Assembly: GCA_900618795.1 (NCBI GenBank)
Contig: UYJD01000011.1
Location: forward strand, 955,520-1,019,519
DNA length: 64,000 bases
Direction of reading: 5' to 3'
Source: Cyanodermella asteris
Lineage: Eukaryota > Ascomycota > Lecanoromycetes > Ostropales > Stictidaceae
The notes under the pieces are model-generated. The model did not search any database. It saw nothing but the letters and a program-made list of their open reading frames with translations, and had not been told where the DNA came from. Below are positions 11,919 through 22,301 of this stretch, piece by piece (the first letter of the stretch is position 1; every line of letters starts with the position of its first letter). Both the position numbers and the translations under genes were made by a program.

Positions 11919-13782
11919 ATGATGACAAGAGACAATCTCTCAGGGCAAAAGAAGGATGGTCACCTGCCCGGACAGCTGGACATGGTATTCGCGTGTTCGA
12001 TCTGCGGTTCAACCTTACCTGAGGTCTACTCTAGCACAGACACCTCGGAGCTCCTCAAAGATGGATCCGTGAAACAGATCGTGGATGGTCGAGAGCAAAT
12101 CGACGGCACTGTCAACTTAATGTGGGCTGCCGACTGTGGGCATGTTCTGTGTCGAGACTGCCTTGGAAGCAACAGTGAGATTAATCGCAAATGTGTGCCA
12201 AGTTCTTTTGCTGAAAGCATTCTAGCCTTCGACATCCATGCTCAGGATGCAGTGCCGGAAGTGCGATGCCCGTCCTGTCCAGGACTCGATCGGAAGGTCA
12301 AGCTATATTTCATCAGGGGGTATCAGAAGGCCCAACGGCACGAGCGCCTCCCAGACGGCATTTTCAAGAGCTTCGAAGATGTGGCAAGGGACCCTTCGGT
12401 CATGGTTCCGGAATCTATCAGAGTGCGCCCAGCGGCTTTCTTCCTGGTTCTCAGGCTGTACTGACATGTTCAGTTTCAATTCGTGCAGATCAGGCACTAC
12501 GGTTTGCTGACTACGAAAGATCTTTACGCTGTCCAAAGAGAGTTGCGACAGACAGACAAACGCGAGGCCAAGATGAAGAAACAGATGGACACTCAAACGC
12601 AAGAGATAGCACAATTGAGAGAAGAGCTGGCGACGCAGACTCGCGATATGGACGACTTACGAAACCGGAACGATCAGCTCAAAACCTCGATCAAGGGAGC
12701 TACCGATCTGGTTCTGTAAGTCAACTTGGATCCGAGCAGGACGATTCCGAGCTGACGCAGACAGAGCCCTGAACGAAGCAGCCTCACAATTGGAGCAATT
12801 GGGCTTCGGAGTCTCAAGAGTCCACGATGTACTCCAGCCCTTTCGGCAGCACGTCCCTCAAGTACAGCCGAAACCGACCTTCATTGACATACCAGCTCGT
12901 CCAGCTATCCAGGCGCCGACTCCGCGGCCTAGCCTCAAAAGACCAGCGCCTTCACCCATAACAATGCCGTCAGCGAGCGGACAATATACAAGATCTTCCT
13001 TTAGCACCACTACGCCGCGACAAACAGACCTTGGCTTTCGTTCAAAGATACCGGATACGTCTTCCGGGGTGTTTGACAGAGTTCTGAGGTCGAATCAAAT
13101 GTCTCGGCCATCATCGTATACTGGGCAAAACCAGGGCGTGGCAGCGGTGGAAGACTACGGCTCGCTCACCATGGCCCAACCAGTACCTCAGCGTTCCACG
13201 CCATCGAACCCGTTTCTCAAAAAGCCTCAGTCACGGCAGACAAGCTATGAGCACCAAGCACCTCCTTCAACACACCATACGGTCAACGGAGCCGCGATGC
13301 TTGGCACCGGGGTTCAGAGATTGACGCTTACTCCAAGATTGAAGAGCAGCCCAGCGCGTACAAACTTTCCCATGATGCATCGCGATCCATTTGTGTCTCA
13401 TCCGACACAGGCAGCTCAATCGCTATACGGCCACGCAAACGCTATGGATGTTGACGCAGACTGTGCATGGACGGCGCCCCAGCGTTCTCCAGCAACGCCT
13501 ATTCCTACTAGCCACTTCGTCAGACAAGCGAACCTGCACGGGTTCAGTTCTTCCAGCTCATCTCCGCACTGGCAAGACAATCGCGACGGGTACGCCCCTG
13601 CGACCAAGAAGCCTCGAGTGGAGCAATTTCATTATCAGGCTCCGGACGACCAGCGGCAGATGCCACCGCCACCTGTACCGATATCACGGCAGCAGCCGTT
13701 TCGCACACCGAGAAATCGAGCAAACATAGTGGCACTAGGAGGCGGTACAGTGTGTCAGGATTATGGAAGCGGACGTTTCTGA
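11919..13782 (+). CDS. RING-type zinc finger / coiled-coil protein
   Basis: Fungal RING-finger protein of unknown target, possibly an E3 ubiquitin ligase. The N-terminus has GQLDMVFACSIC, then ADCGHVLCRDC and RCPSCPG, which together give a C3HC4-like zinc-ligand pattern (first pair Cys26 and Cys29). A coiled coil follows (AVQRELRQTDKREAKMKKQM onward, rich in E/Q/K/L heptads), then a long Pro/Ser/Gln-rich disordered tail. Three exons are inferred: 11919-12422, 12489-12715 and 12765-13782. The second intron (49 bp, GTAAGT...CAG) is well supported. The first is less certain: donors at 12423 (66-bp intron) or 12447 (42 bp) both keep frame across the in-frame TGA at 12462-12464. The 66-bp model gives 582 residues. 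Two adjacent ATGs at 11919 and 11922 are both possible starts. Confidence 0.75.
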
Positions 13783-13996
13783 TCGTGCATCGTATTACTG
13801 CTTTCAGTTGGACGTTTTCCAATATACCAATTGCCCTTTTCCGTGAGAATATACAGCGCATTGCGCTTGCAAGCCGATATCAGAAACGTGGTTCGCAAAA
13901 TTCCATGCTTTTAGTGAATCAACTGCCACTTTGGTGCACTTTGAGCTCATGGCGAAATCGAGACTTTATCCGACAACGCTGCAATCAAGCATCGCC

Positions 13997-14728
13997 TTAC
14001 TCGACCTCCTTTGGGTCTTTACCATCTTCCTCAACCTTCTCCTCTGCCTTGCTTGGTGGGTCACCTCCGCTAGCCTTGGGCGCGGCGTCGGAGGTGCCGA
14101 CCAGTTTTTTGACCACCTCAATCGTGTCCTTGGGTCCGCCTGGCTGGGCCGCAAGGACCTTGCCGGATTTGTCGACAACAAAGACGCCGCGAGTAGTGCC
14201 AGAGGGCGCTTTCTTGAGACCGACTGCGCTGATCAATGTCCCTGCAGTGTCGCAGATGAGCGAATACGGCAGGTTTTGCTTGGTCTTGAAGTTAGTGTTA
14301 GCTTTGGGCGAATCGCGACTGAGTCCGAAAATGGAAAATCCGGTGCTTGTGAGCTCGTCAAAGGAGTCTCGCGCGAGACAGACCTGGGTCGTACAACCTG
14401 GAGTAGATGCCTTTGGGTAGGCAAGCAGTACAACGCCGTTCTTGCTGTCGTCGACAAGCTGCTTCAAGGTTGTATCCTCGCCGTCGTTGGTCTGAATGCT
14501 ACCTCCGAAGCCGTCGAGCTCAATCGTCTCTCCGACCTTTGGCGCGCCCCTCGCAGGCGCCGCTGCAGCGCTCTTTGCTGCGGGTGCTTTGGCTTTACTG
14601 ACGCTGGCCTTGCTCGTGCTAGCTCTATTGGCACCAGCCTTGCTCGAGCTTCGCGATGCCGCCTTTTTGGCGGCTGGAGCTGGAGCTGGCTCAGCCGGGT
14701 CCTTGCGCTTGCGCAATTCGACGGGCAT
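13997..14728 (-). CDS. DOT5: Nuclear thiol peroxidase (Dot5/BCP-type peroxiredoxin)
   Basis: An atypical 2-Cys peroxiredoxin of the PrxQ/BCP class that reduces hydroperoxides using thioredoxin. Yeast Dot5 is its nuclear relative. The 243-residue frame has an Ala/Lys/Ser/Pro-rich basic N-terminal extension (residues 1-62, with RKRK at 6-9, a likely nuclear signal). The AhpC/TSA domain carries the active-site run YPKASTPGCTTQVC, with peroxidatic Cys112 and resolving Cys117 spaced by four residues as in this class. A short acidic Lys/Glu tail closes the protein. The gene is intronless and its 3' end faces the 3' end of the RING gene 214 bases away. Confidence 0.93.
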   Translation of the reverse strand: MPVELRKRKDPAEPAPAPAAKKAASRSSSKAGANRASTSKASVSKAKAPAAKSAAAAPARGAPKVGETIELDGFGGSIQTNDGEDTTLKQLVDDSKNGVVLLAYPKASTPGCTTQVCLARDSFDELTSTGFSIFGLSRDSPKANTNFKTKQNLPYSLICDTAGTLISAVGLKKAPSGTTRGVFVVDKSGKVLAAQPGGPKDTIEVVKKLVGTSDAAPKASGGDPPSKAEEKVEEDGKDPKEVE

Positions 14729-16312
14729 GTTGATGCGAGCGAAAAAGAACGCGTTTCAATGGTGCTATGGGTGTTCCGAATCAATTCTGCCCGAGAATTG
14801 ATCAATTCGTGTAAGAATCAACGCGATCGGACGCGACTCTGGGATGATAGCTGGACAATGCGATTCACCACGAGTGAGCAGGAGCTGAGTAGAAGGGCTT
14901 CATTTCCGCTTAAGCAGCAAGCACGTGATGAGCGATTTCAGTGTTACAGATGACTCAGCCATCATATTATCAGTTCAGTCTAGTACGAACGTATGCAAGT
15001 GCTGCTCGGCGTCGATAAACGCTCAGTCGCTGCGTCAAGGTCGGTAAGCGCAGTTAAAGCGCGCCGGCGGACGAAGTAATTAAACCCGCGCAGACGGCCG
15101 TCTCTCAACAACCGTCCAACCGTCCAACCTCATCAGCCCGTACCCAGCATGCTTGACACGTGTTTAGTGGACAATCCAAACGCCACACGCCTATCGATAG
15201 TGCTCATTGCGCAGTCTTTCCAGCACTGTCTCAGGGATCTGGGTGATGCTCTACGGTGGCTGTTCACACCCAGCCCTGCCGGCGCGTCTGGCCACCATCA
15301 ACCTACCTGCACCTTCCATGCAATCGAAAACTCTCCCAGCTTGCAGAACAACAACACACAATCCAGCAAGGTTCCAGCGACCTCATACCGATAGAGAATC
15401 TACGGTGGCCTGCCACCAAACGGACAAAGTTCCGTCAGTGCCAGCCTTTATGACCGCATCGTGCATGACCGGCCTCGGGACTGTCCACCCAACTGCCACG
15501 TCTATCCAGGCACTCAGTCAAGACCTGCATGACCTGGTCTAGAGAAACGGCGACTTTACACCTCGGTAGTCGTGGTTCAAGCAGCCGGGTCGAGCACTGC
15601 TCAGGCAGGTACTTCTCTTGCCTTGATCTCCAGACAACGATCTTCCCCTACGTCTCGAGAGCCGACTTTTGGCACGTACCTGTGATCTCCTCGTCAACTT
15701 ACCGCGAAATCGATGTTTGTTTGCGCATACGGCAGGTAAGTGCGTTGAAATACAGGTGCTTTGTTTTCTGCAAATCGAGATGGGAATCCGCTCGGCTGAA
15801 TTAACCTATATGACAAAGGATACCGAAACCAGCCATGGCCATTTTGCTATCTTTTTTCTGACCGCTTGATTATTCCAAATTTCTCGCTACGCTTTTCCTG
15901 GATTGGAGTATGTTGGTACAAAGGATCTTTGTCTCGTCTCCGAAAAACGTTCTCGAAGCGCTGTCACGGGGTCAGCCCAAATATAGTTGATCATCATGGT
16001 CGCGCACGCACGACCCCTTACTGCTGCTGTCGAAGGATCTGTCTAGAAAGGGGCTGGATGGATTCGGTCCTTCGGTCGCCTCCTTCCAACATGCAAGGAG
16101 ATCGCGACCTGGGCCTGCCACACGATCCAGCATGAGTCTTTGTTCCAACCTCATATAGGCTCTGACTTCCCATGAGCTTCCGCAGTGCTCGCCGTTCTTG
16201 CTCTCTGGTCGTCTTCAGTTCAACTCCTTGACTGTATTGCTACTTGTATTGTTAGACTTCTTGTCGGCGCTCGCATTTCACCGTGCGTTCGCGATTCGCG
16301 TAACGATCCAAG
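14729..16312. other. Intergenic, 1.6 kb
   Basis: A divergent spacer between the minus-strand peroxiredoxin and the plus-strand GH76 gene, so it should hold both promoters. Short frames here lack conserved motifs. No RNA gene or notable repeat recognised. Confidence 0.45.
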
Positions 16313-17392
16313 ATGTATCTTCCATTGTCTTCACTGTCTTCTGCTCTTCCGCTATTGGGGTCATTGGCATCTAGGAGTCACAACAAGTTCCTTGACGCTG
16401 CGAGTGCAGCCGCAGACACACTCAACAACAAATGGTACGACGGCAACACCGGACTCTGGGACGGGATGTGGTGGCAGAGTGGCAATACCGTCGCAACGCT
16501 CGCAGACTTGGCCCTGTTGACGCAGACCTCGGACAACCAGCGTGCGAACCTACAGTACTTCTACCGCAAGTCGTTCACGCAGGCACCTAACCAACAAGGC
16601 GCATCGAACTACATCAACGGCTACTACGATGACGAGGGCTGGTGGGCCATGGGCTGGATCCGGGCCTACGATGCGACGAAAAGCCCCGACTACCTGAACA
16701 TGGCCGTGAGCATCTTCGCAGACATGGTCGGCGGATACAATGCGACCTGCGGAGGCCACTGGTGGAACAAGGGCTACGACCGAGCCCAGGAGAACGACGC
16801 AATCGGCAACGAGCTCTTCCTCCAAGTCGCAGCCAGCCTCGCAAACCGCGACACGGCGAGGAAGGACTACTACCTCAACTGGGCCCAGACCGAGTGGGAA
16901 TGGTTCAAGAACTCCGGCATGATCAACTCTTCCGACATTGTCAACGAAGGCCTGAACCTGAACACGTGCAAGAACAACGGCGGCAACGGCTTCACGTACG
17001 TCCAGGGCGTCATCCTCAGCGCCCTGGTGGAGCTGAACTTCGCGTCGCCGGACCAGGGGCTCGTCGACACGGCGCACGACCTGGCGGCCGCGGGCATTTC
17101 GAGGCTGGTCACGCCGGACGGCATCTTGTTCGATGTCGGCGACCCGAATTCCGAGGGCGCCATGTTCAAGGGCGCGTTCGTACGGAACCTGATGCAGCTG
17201 CAGGCCGCGTCGCCGAAGCAGGCGTACCTCAGGTTCTTCAAGAGGAATGCGGATGCGCTGTTGAGCAAGGCGAGGGGGACGGACGGGACGTATAGCTCCA
17301 TCTGGCAGGGTCCGTTTAGACCGGATCTGGTCAATGCGGCTTCGCAGACGGCGGCGCTGGACTTGTTGATCGCCGCTGCTGCTGTATCGTGA
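16313..17392 (+). CDS. Secreted glycoside hydrolase family 76 (alpha-1,6-mannanase-like)
   Basis: GH76 enzymes cleave alpha-1,6-mannan backbones, either of foreign fungal wall or of the cell's own mannoprotein (as Dcw1/Dfg5 do in GPI-protein wall linkage). The 359-residue intronless frame begins with a signal peptide (MYLPLSSLSSALPLLGSLAS). It contains NNKWYDGNTGLWDGMWWQSGN and the catalytic Asp pair in NGYYDDEGWWAMGW (Asp106, Asp107). It ends at the (alpha/alpha)6 domain with no GPI-anchor tail clearly longer than LLIAAAAVS. That favours a soluble secreted enzyme over a Dcw1/Dfg5 type, though the short hydrophobic end leaves some doubt. Codon third positions are strongly GC-biased. Confidence 0.9.
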   Translation: MYLPLSSLSSALPLLGSLASRSHNKFLDAASAAADTLNNKWYDGNTGLWDGMWWQSGNTVATLADLALLTQTSDNQRANLQYFYRKSFTQAPNQQGASNYINGYYDDEGWWAMGWIRAYDATKSPDYLNMAVSIFADMVGGYNATCGGHWWNKGYDRAQENDAIGNELFLQVAASLANRDTARKDYYLNWAQTEWEWFKNSGMINSSDIVNEGLNLNTCKNNGGNGFTYVQGVILSALVELNFASPDQGLVDTAHDLAAAGISRLVTPDGILFDVGDPNSEGAMFKGAFVRNLMQLQAASPKQAYLRFFKRNADALLSKARGTDGTYSSIWQGPFRPDLVNAASQTAALDLLIAAAAVS

Positions 17393-17811
17393 GAGGTGCA
17401 GTTCTGATGTTTAAGAGTATGATGATTAATGAAAATGCGTTGATTCGAAGTGAGACTCGATGATACAGACCAGACAATCATGATGAAGGTGAGAAGCCTC
17501 TGGACGGCAACGCTGGCTATAGAATACAATCTGGCTCATTTTGGAACGCACACAAGCGCCGCCAGTGGCCGCGATGTGGGTCTCAGCACTACTGAACTCC
17601 CCATATCAGCCTTGTCTGGTGGTTCCGGTGCCAGCCTGATTGGTGAGAAACACGTGGGAAATGCAGAAGAGTCTCCCTACCCTGCATATCGCTTCGCGCT
17701 GGTAAACCCCCGCCCGACGAACATTGTCCGTCCCTCATGTAGACAGCTCGGAAGTCCATAAAGGACGCAGTCGTAGCCCAAAGTCGACGCGCGAAGGATG
17801 GTCTGTGAGAG
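17393..17811. other. Intergenic, nothing recognised
   Basis: About 420 bases between the GH76 and J-domain genes. An out-of-frame ATG at 17798, 14 bases before the J-domain start, could be an upstream start codon. Nothing else seen. Confidence 0.4.
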
Positions 17812-19123
17812 ATGGCACCACCGAAAGTCACCGAGGACTACTACGACGTTCTCAAAGTAGTCCCCACCGCGACCATCGACGTGATCACCCAATCGTACAA
17901 GCGCCTTGCCCGTCAGCTACACCCGGACAAGAACCTCGGGACCAACACCACCGAAGCATTTCAACTGGTAAGGCAAAGCATCTTGCAGTGATGTAATGAA
18001 AGTTGCCTCGTTTCAATACCGATTTTTTTTCTCTCTATAAGTGATCGAGAAAACTGACATGATGTACGCTTTCCAAAGCTCTTCCAAGCGTACGAGACTT
18101 TGAAGGACGAGAGCAAACGCCGTCTCTACGACGCCAACGACTATCCCGGCATACGGAGCAAGCAGGAATCTCGCCAACGACCAGAGGTCCAGAGCGACGT
18201 GACAGTCCTCGCCGAACTTCGACGGTCGAAGCAGGAACGGGCGGCGGCGTGGCACACCAAGAAGAAAGGCCCTCGACTCGACGATTTTCGAGCTCCGACG
18301 GGATGTGCGCCGGGTCCAACAAGAAGTCGATAACCTGACCAGCATCGCCGCCGCGGAGCGCGCAGCGGAGGCTGCAAAGAACAGCTTGAGCACATGGCTG
18401 CTATCGCCATTCTACAAGAACGTTCCAGAAACCGAGGATGAAACTGCGCGTAAAGACCGCGAGAGACAGAAAAGGATGATGCAGAAAAATCTCAAGGAGC
18501 GGAGACTCGACTCGGCCAAGGAGAGGTTGGAGATGAATGAGAAGGCACTCAAGACCGCTCAAAGTCAATTTGATGCCCAGACTTCGTGGGACAACGCGAA
18601 GATTCGGCAGATCGAAAACAGGATGGCGGCGGCGGAACAGGCGAGACAAGCTGAAGTACGTCGACAGGCGCAGGAGAAACTGGCGAAGCAGCAGGCGGAG
18701 CAGCGAGCGGCATTGGAGCGCCAGTGGGCGGAAGAGGTCCGGGAAGCGAATGAGAAGTCCAGGAGACGGCAAGCTCAAGCAGCAGAGGCAGCGAGAAGAC
18801 GACAAGCTGAGTTGCGAGCAGCAGCAGAAGAAGAACGAGCGCGTCTGGAGCGAGAGTCCCAGACAAGACGGAGGCAGCGATCCGGTAAGCCTAGGACTAC
18901 TGATACGAATTTGCGATCAGCTTGCCTTCACCACGGCTGGTGGGATAAAGTACATGGTCGTATGTCGTGTCCGAGGTGCAGCCAGGCTTGGAATTACCTG
19001 TTGCAATGTCCCGGCTGCAAGATGCAAGCGTGTCCGAAATGTCAAGCTGAAGTCCGGCCACGCGGTCGTGTGAGAAGAGCCAGAACTCCGAGCCCGGAGC
19101 CGATGTACGATTGGTATGACTGA
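17812..19123 (+). CDS. J-domain (DnaJ) protein with C-terminal zinc ribbon; apparent +1 frameshift
   Basis: A fungal Hsp40-type cochaperone. Exon 1 (17812-17967) encodes the J domain start with the diagnostic HPD (residues 37-39) that stimulates Hsp70. A 111-bp intron (17968-18078) leads to LFQAYETLKDESKRRLYDA, which completes the J domain. A long basic/acidic Ala-Glu-Arg-rich coiled coil follows, then a Cys-rich C-terminus, HHGWWDKVHGRMSCPRC then CPGCKMQACPKCQ, probably one or two zinc knuckles. The frame changes near 18259-18272: frame 1 reads ...AAWHTKKKG and then runs to a stop at 18331-18333, whereas conserved-looking sequence continues in another frame as ALDSTIFELRRDVRRVQQE. No plausible intron bridges this, so one extra base (in AAAGGCCC) is the simplest reading. 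It may be a sequencing error or a real mutation. Confidence 0.82.
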
Positions 19124-20365
19124 TTGAACATGACACGTAGGATAGTTATAGGCATACAAGAATCTGTTTGAATCTCCTTCGCGCAGATAACTCTCTCGAG
19201 CGACGACTTTGGTCAGGAGGAGGGGATCGGCTCCAGTTTCGAGAGTGCATCGTGATGACAATCTGCTGGACACCATACTCATACTCATTCGACTGGAAGA
19301 GACAGTCCTTGTTGCCAAGGCTCCGTCCGCTTGCCAGGCTCGATTCTTCCAAACTTTGGACGCCACATCGCAAGGAAGGGTTGTAGTGCCATCTCATGAT
19401 ACCAGCGCTTCCAATCTTCATTCTTACCACTTGGTAAGTAAGATCCACCTCGCAGAACGACTTTATAGCCTGCCCTTTCGTACACGCTTCGACCCGTATC
19501 GGAAGCAGCTAAGATGGACAGAAAGTTATTCCGTGGTCCAATAAGTAGTCGTTGAATAGTAGGCTGCGGCGGTATTTTTCTGAGTTGTACTACAGCAGGC
19601 CCATTCGGACCAGGCCACCGAGTAGGTCACCGCCGGCTGACCCGGGCTCACTCTCAGCCATTTGGCCTGCCCTTGCAGGCTGCATTTCTCAGTTAAACAG
19701 TGGCCCAGTCAGCAGTTTGTGTTGCTCAGTGAAAAGCTGGAAATGTCGAGTAAATCCTTAGCAAGTGATGGTCGGGTGTCCTGGCCAGACTCGGAGAGTG
19801 ATGCAAACAGCACTACATGGAAACGCGTTGGTGCATTATCCCTCGCAGTTCACCTCATCTGTAATTAATTGAATGAATGGAACACAGACGTGAAACGACA
19901 CGAGAAAGACAGTCCTCGAAGAATGCTATGTTGAAGCATAAACGTCTCGGCTCGAGGTAGTTTCGCTCACGGACATAGCGGGTCGAGCTCAGGCAGCAAG
20001 CACGTAGAGTGCATGGAGGTAAACATCGGGCAACCGATTATCAGATCCGAGAGTGGAGCAGTTGCATTTCTCGGCGGCTGGAGATGACGAGTCAGCGCAG
20101 GCAGCTTGGCCAGGTGGACGTGGAGGCTGGGATCGATTCCTTGTAGGGAGGGAGTGATGTCGTCTCGGAGCGGCACAATCTTGATCCCTTGACGCGAAAA
20201 CAGCCTCGACGCGTCTCTACACGTTCACCAGCCGTCCTCCGCCGCGCACTTAAGTACCTCTGCAGCCCGTCTCCTAACTCTGCTGCACCCCTCTACACCC
20301 GTCGCGCTCATTGAGATCACTTCCAATTGCATCTTCTCACTGCATCTTCTTTAGCCAGCGTCGCA
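19124..20365. other. Intergenic, RNR2 promoter side
   Basis: About 1.2 kb without a credible coding frame. The distal part holds the G1/S-type promoter boxes of the ribonucleotide reductase gene (20193-20214). Confidence 0.45.
20193..20214 (+). promoter_or_regulatory. SCB-like and MCB boxes upstream of RNR2
   Basis: CGCGAAAA at 20193-20200 matches the SBF (SCB) core and ACGCGT at 20209-20214 is a perfect MCB (MluI cell-cycle box). Both lie about 150-170 bases before the RNR2 start. Fungal ribonucleotide reductase genes are classic MBF targets, so the position makes biological sense. Binding itself is inferred. Confidence 0.65.
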
Positions 20366-21803
20366 ATGACTACTCACATCACCCCCTCAAAGCAGGTTCG
20401 TACCATCTTTGCCACCCTGGCTCTGCGCCGTCGTCTGGGCTGCATGCTGATACTTTGATCTTCAGGCCGCGTCAAACCTCGAGAACTTGAAGATGGAGTC
20501 TCCGGTCAAGAAGCTGGATCTTTCAGAGAACAAGGAGAACATCGACTCGACACAGCCTGCGGCCATGCTCGACATCGTGCCCGTCAAGCCCAAGATCCCG
20601 GAAGTCGACGTCTCCAAACACGTTCAGGAGAAGCATGCCGTCGCTGAGACCATCAAGAACGACGAAGCCGACGAGCCCCTCCTGCAAGAGAACCCCGGCC
20701 GCTTCGTCCTGTTCCCCATCAAATACCACGAGGTAAGTCATCATGTTACGTGACGCGACGCGTAGACGACTTCCCAATTGGGACACTACTTTACTCGGCC
20801 AAGGTACTGACAAGGCGCACAGATCTGGCAGATGTACAAGAAGGCCGAGGCTTCTTTCTGGACCGCTGAGGAAATCGATCTGTCAAAGGACTTGCACGAC
20901 TGGAACAACCGTTTGAACGATGACGAGCGATACTTCATCAGCCACGTTCTTGCTTTCTTCGCCGCATCGGATGGCATTGTCAACGAGAACCTTGTCGAGC
21001 GATTCAGCGGTGAAGTTCAGATCCCCGAAGCCCGTTGCTTCTACGGATTCCAGATCATGATGGAGAACATTCACTCCGAGACATACTCTCTACTCATTGA
21101 CACCTACATCAAGGAGCCCAAGCAGCGAACCTACCTCTTCGACGCCATTGACACCATCCCCTGCATCCGCAAGAAGGCTGACTGGGCCATCAAGTGGATC
21201 CAGGACAAGAAGTCTACCTTCGCCATGCGTCTTGTTGCCTTCGCTGCCGTCGAGGGCATCTTCTTCAGCGGTTCCTTTGCTTCCATCTTCTGGTTGAAGA
21301 AGCGTGGTCTGATGCCCGGCCTCACCTTCTCCAACGAGCTGATCTCTCGCGATGAGGGTATGCACACCAACTTCGCCTGCTTGCTCTTCTCGCACATGAA
21401 CAAGCGCCCAGACCCCCAGCTCGTCCGCGACATCATCACCGAGGCTGTCACCATCGAGCAGGAGTTCCTGTCTGATGCTCTTCCCTGTGGTTTGCTCGGC
21501 ATGAACTCGAAGCTCATGTGCCAGTACATTGAGTTTGTTGCTGACCGTCTTCTGCTTGCCCTCGGCAACACCAAGGTCTACAACGCCACCAACCCCTTCG
21601 ACTTCATGGAGAACATCTCTCTTGCCGGCAAGACCAACTTCTTCGAGAAGCGTGTCGGCGACTATCAGAAGTCTGGCGTCATGGCTGCTCAGAAGAAGAT
21701 GCAGGCCCGCGACGCTGCCACTGTTGCCAGTGCCGCCTCGGGTGAGGCTCCCACACCTGCTGCTGAGGAAGATGAAGGACTCAACTTCGATGAAGACTTC
21801 TAA
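20366..21803 (+). CDS. RNR2: Ribonucleotide reductase small subunit R2
   Basis: The R2 subunit houses the diiron-tyrosyl radical cofactor that drives reduction of NDPs to dNDPs by the R1-R2 complex, supplying dNTPs for DNA synthesis. Three exons, 20366-20395, 20466-20732 and 20823-21803, with introns of 70 and 90 bp, give 425 residues. All expected iron ligands are present: Asp149, Glu180, His183, Glu243, Glu277 and His280, with the radical tyrosine at Tyr187. This spacing is identical to class Ia eukaryotic R2. The C-terminus ends EGLNFDEDF, the acidic peptide that docks on R1. The first exon codes for only ten residues. Regulation is likely at G1/S through the MCB/SCB boxes upstream; a second perfect MCB (ACGCGT, 20758-20763) lies in intron 2. 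It converges with SRP9. Confidence 0.97.
20758..20763 (+). promoter_or_regulatory. MCB box inside RNR2 intron 2
   Basis: A second perfect ACGCGT, within a short CG-rich run (GACGCGACGCGT), in the 90-bp second intron of RNR2. It may be a chance hexamer or an intronic enhancer. Only the sequence match is seen. Confidence 0.35.
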
Positions 21804-22301
21804 TCAATTTGTGTTGCGTGGGGTGGCCTACAGATGGATTATGACGCATTGTACAAAAGATATCCTTTCCTTTGTTTCAAGAATACCCGAGGAAGCCTCT
21901 CAACAGAAGAGATCAGGGACAGCTGGTAACAGCATGACGACACGGCGTTTGGGAAATGACTTGGTTTATGGGATGATATTTGAGCTGGTAGCAAGCCGGC
22001 TTGCGAGGCGACGCGGAGCATGATGGTTTATTGCATTGTGATGCATCAAAGATGGGTAGTTGAATGATAAACATATCACCTGAGTTCTGTTCTCTCGACG
22101 CTTTGGTATTAATATACGGCTCGCGATGCAGCTGCAAGTCTACCTCTAGTTTCTCAGGTCGATCGTCATGCTTCTCCGCGCTGTGTTCGACATTGTATCT
22201 ATGCACGTCGGCGGACCACGTCTGTTGGTAACGCCTTTGTTTCATGGCTCAAAGCATGCCTCCAGCAGGAGCCCGTCTCCCGATCTTGCGACTCTTCTCC
22301 C
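21804..22301. other. Convergent intergenic, RNR2/SRP9 3' ends
   Basis: About 500 bases between two genes that end toward each other, presumably both 3' UTRs. No coding frame recognised. Confidence 0.45.
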
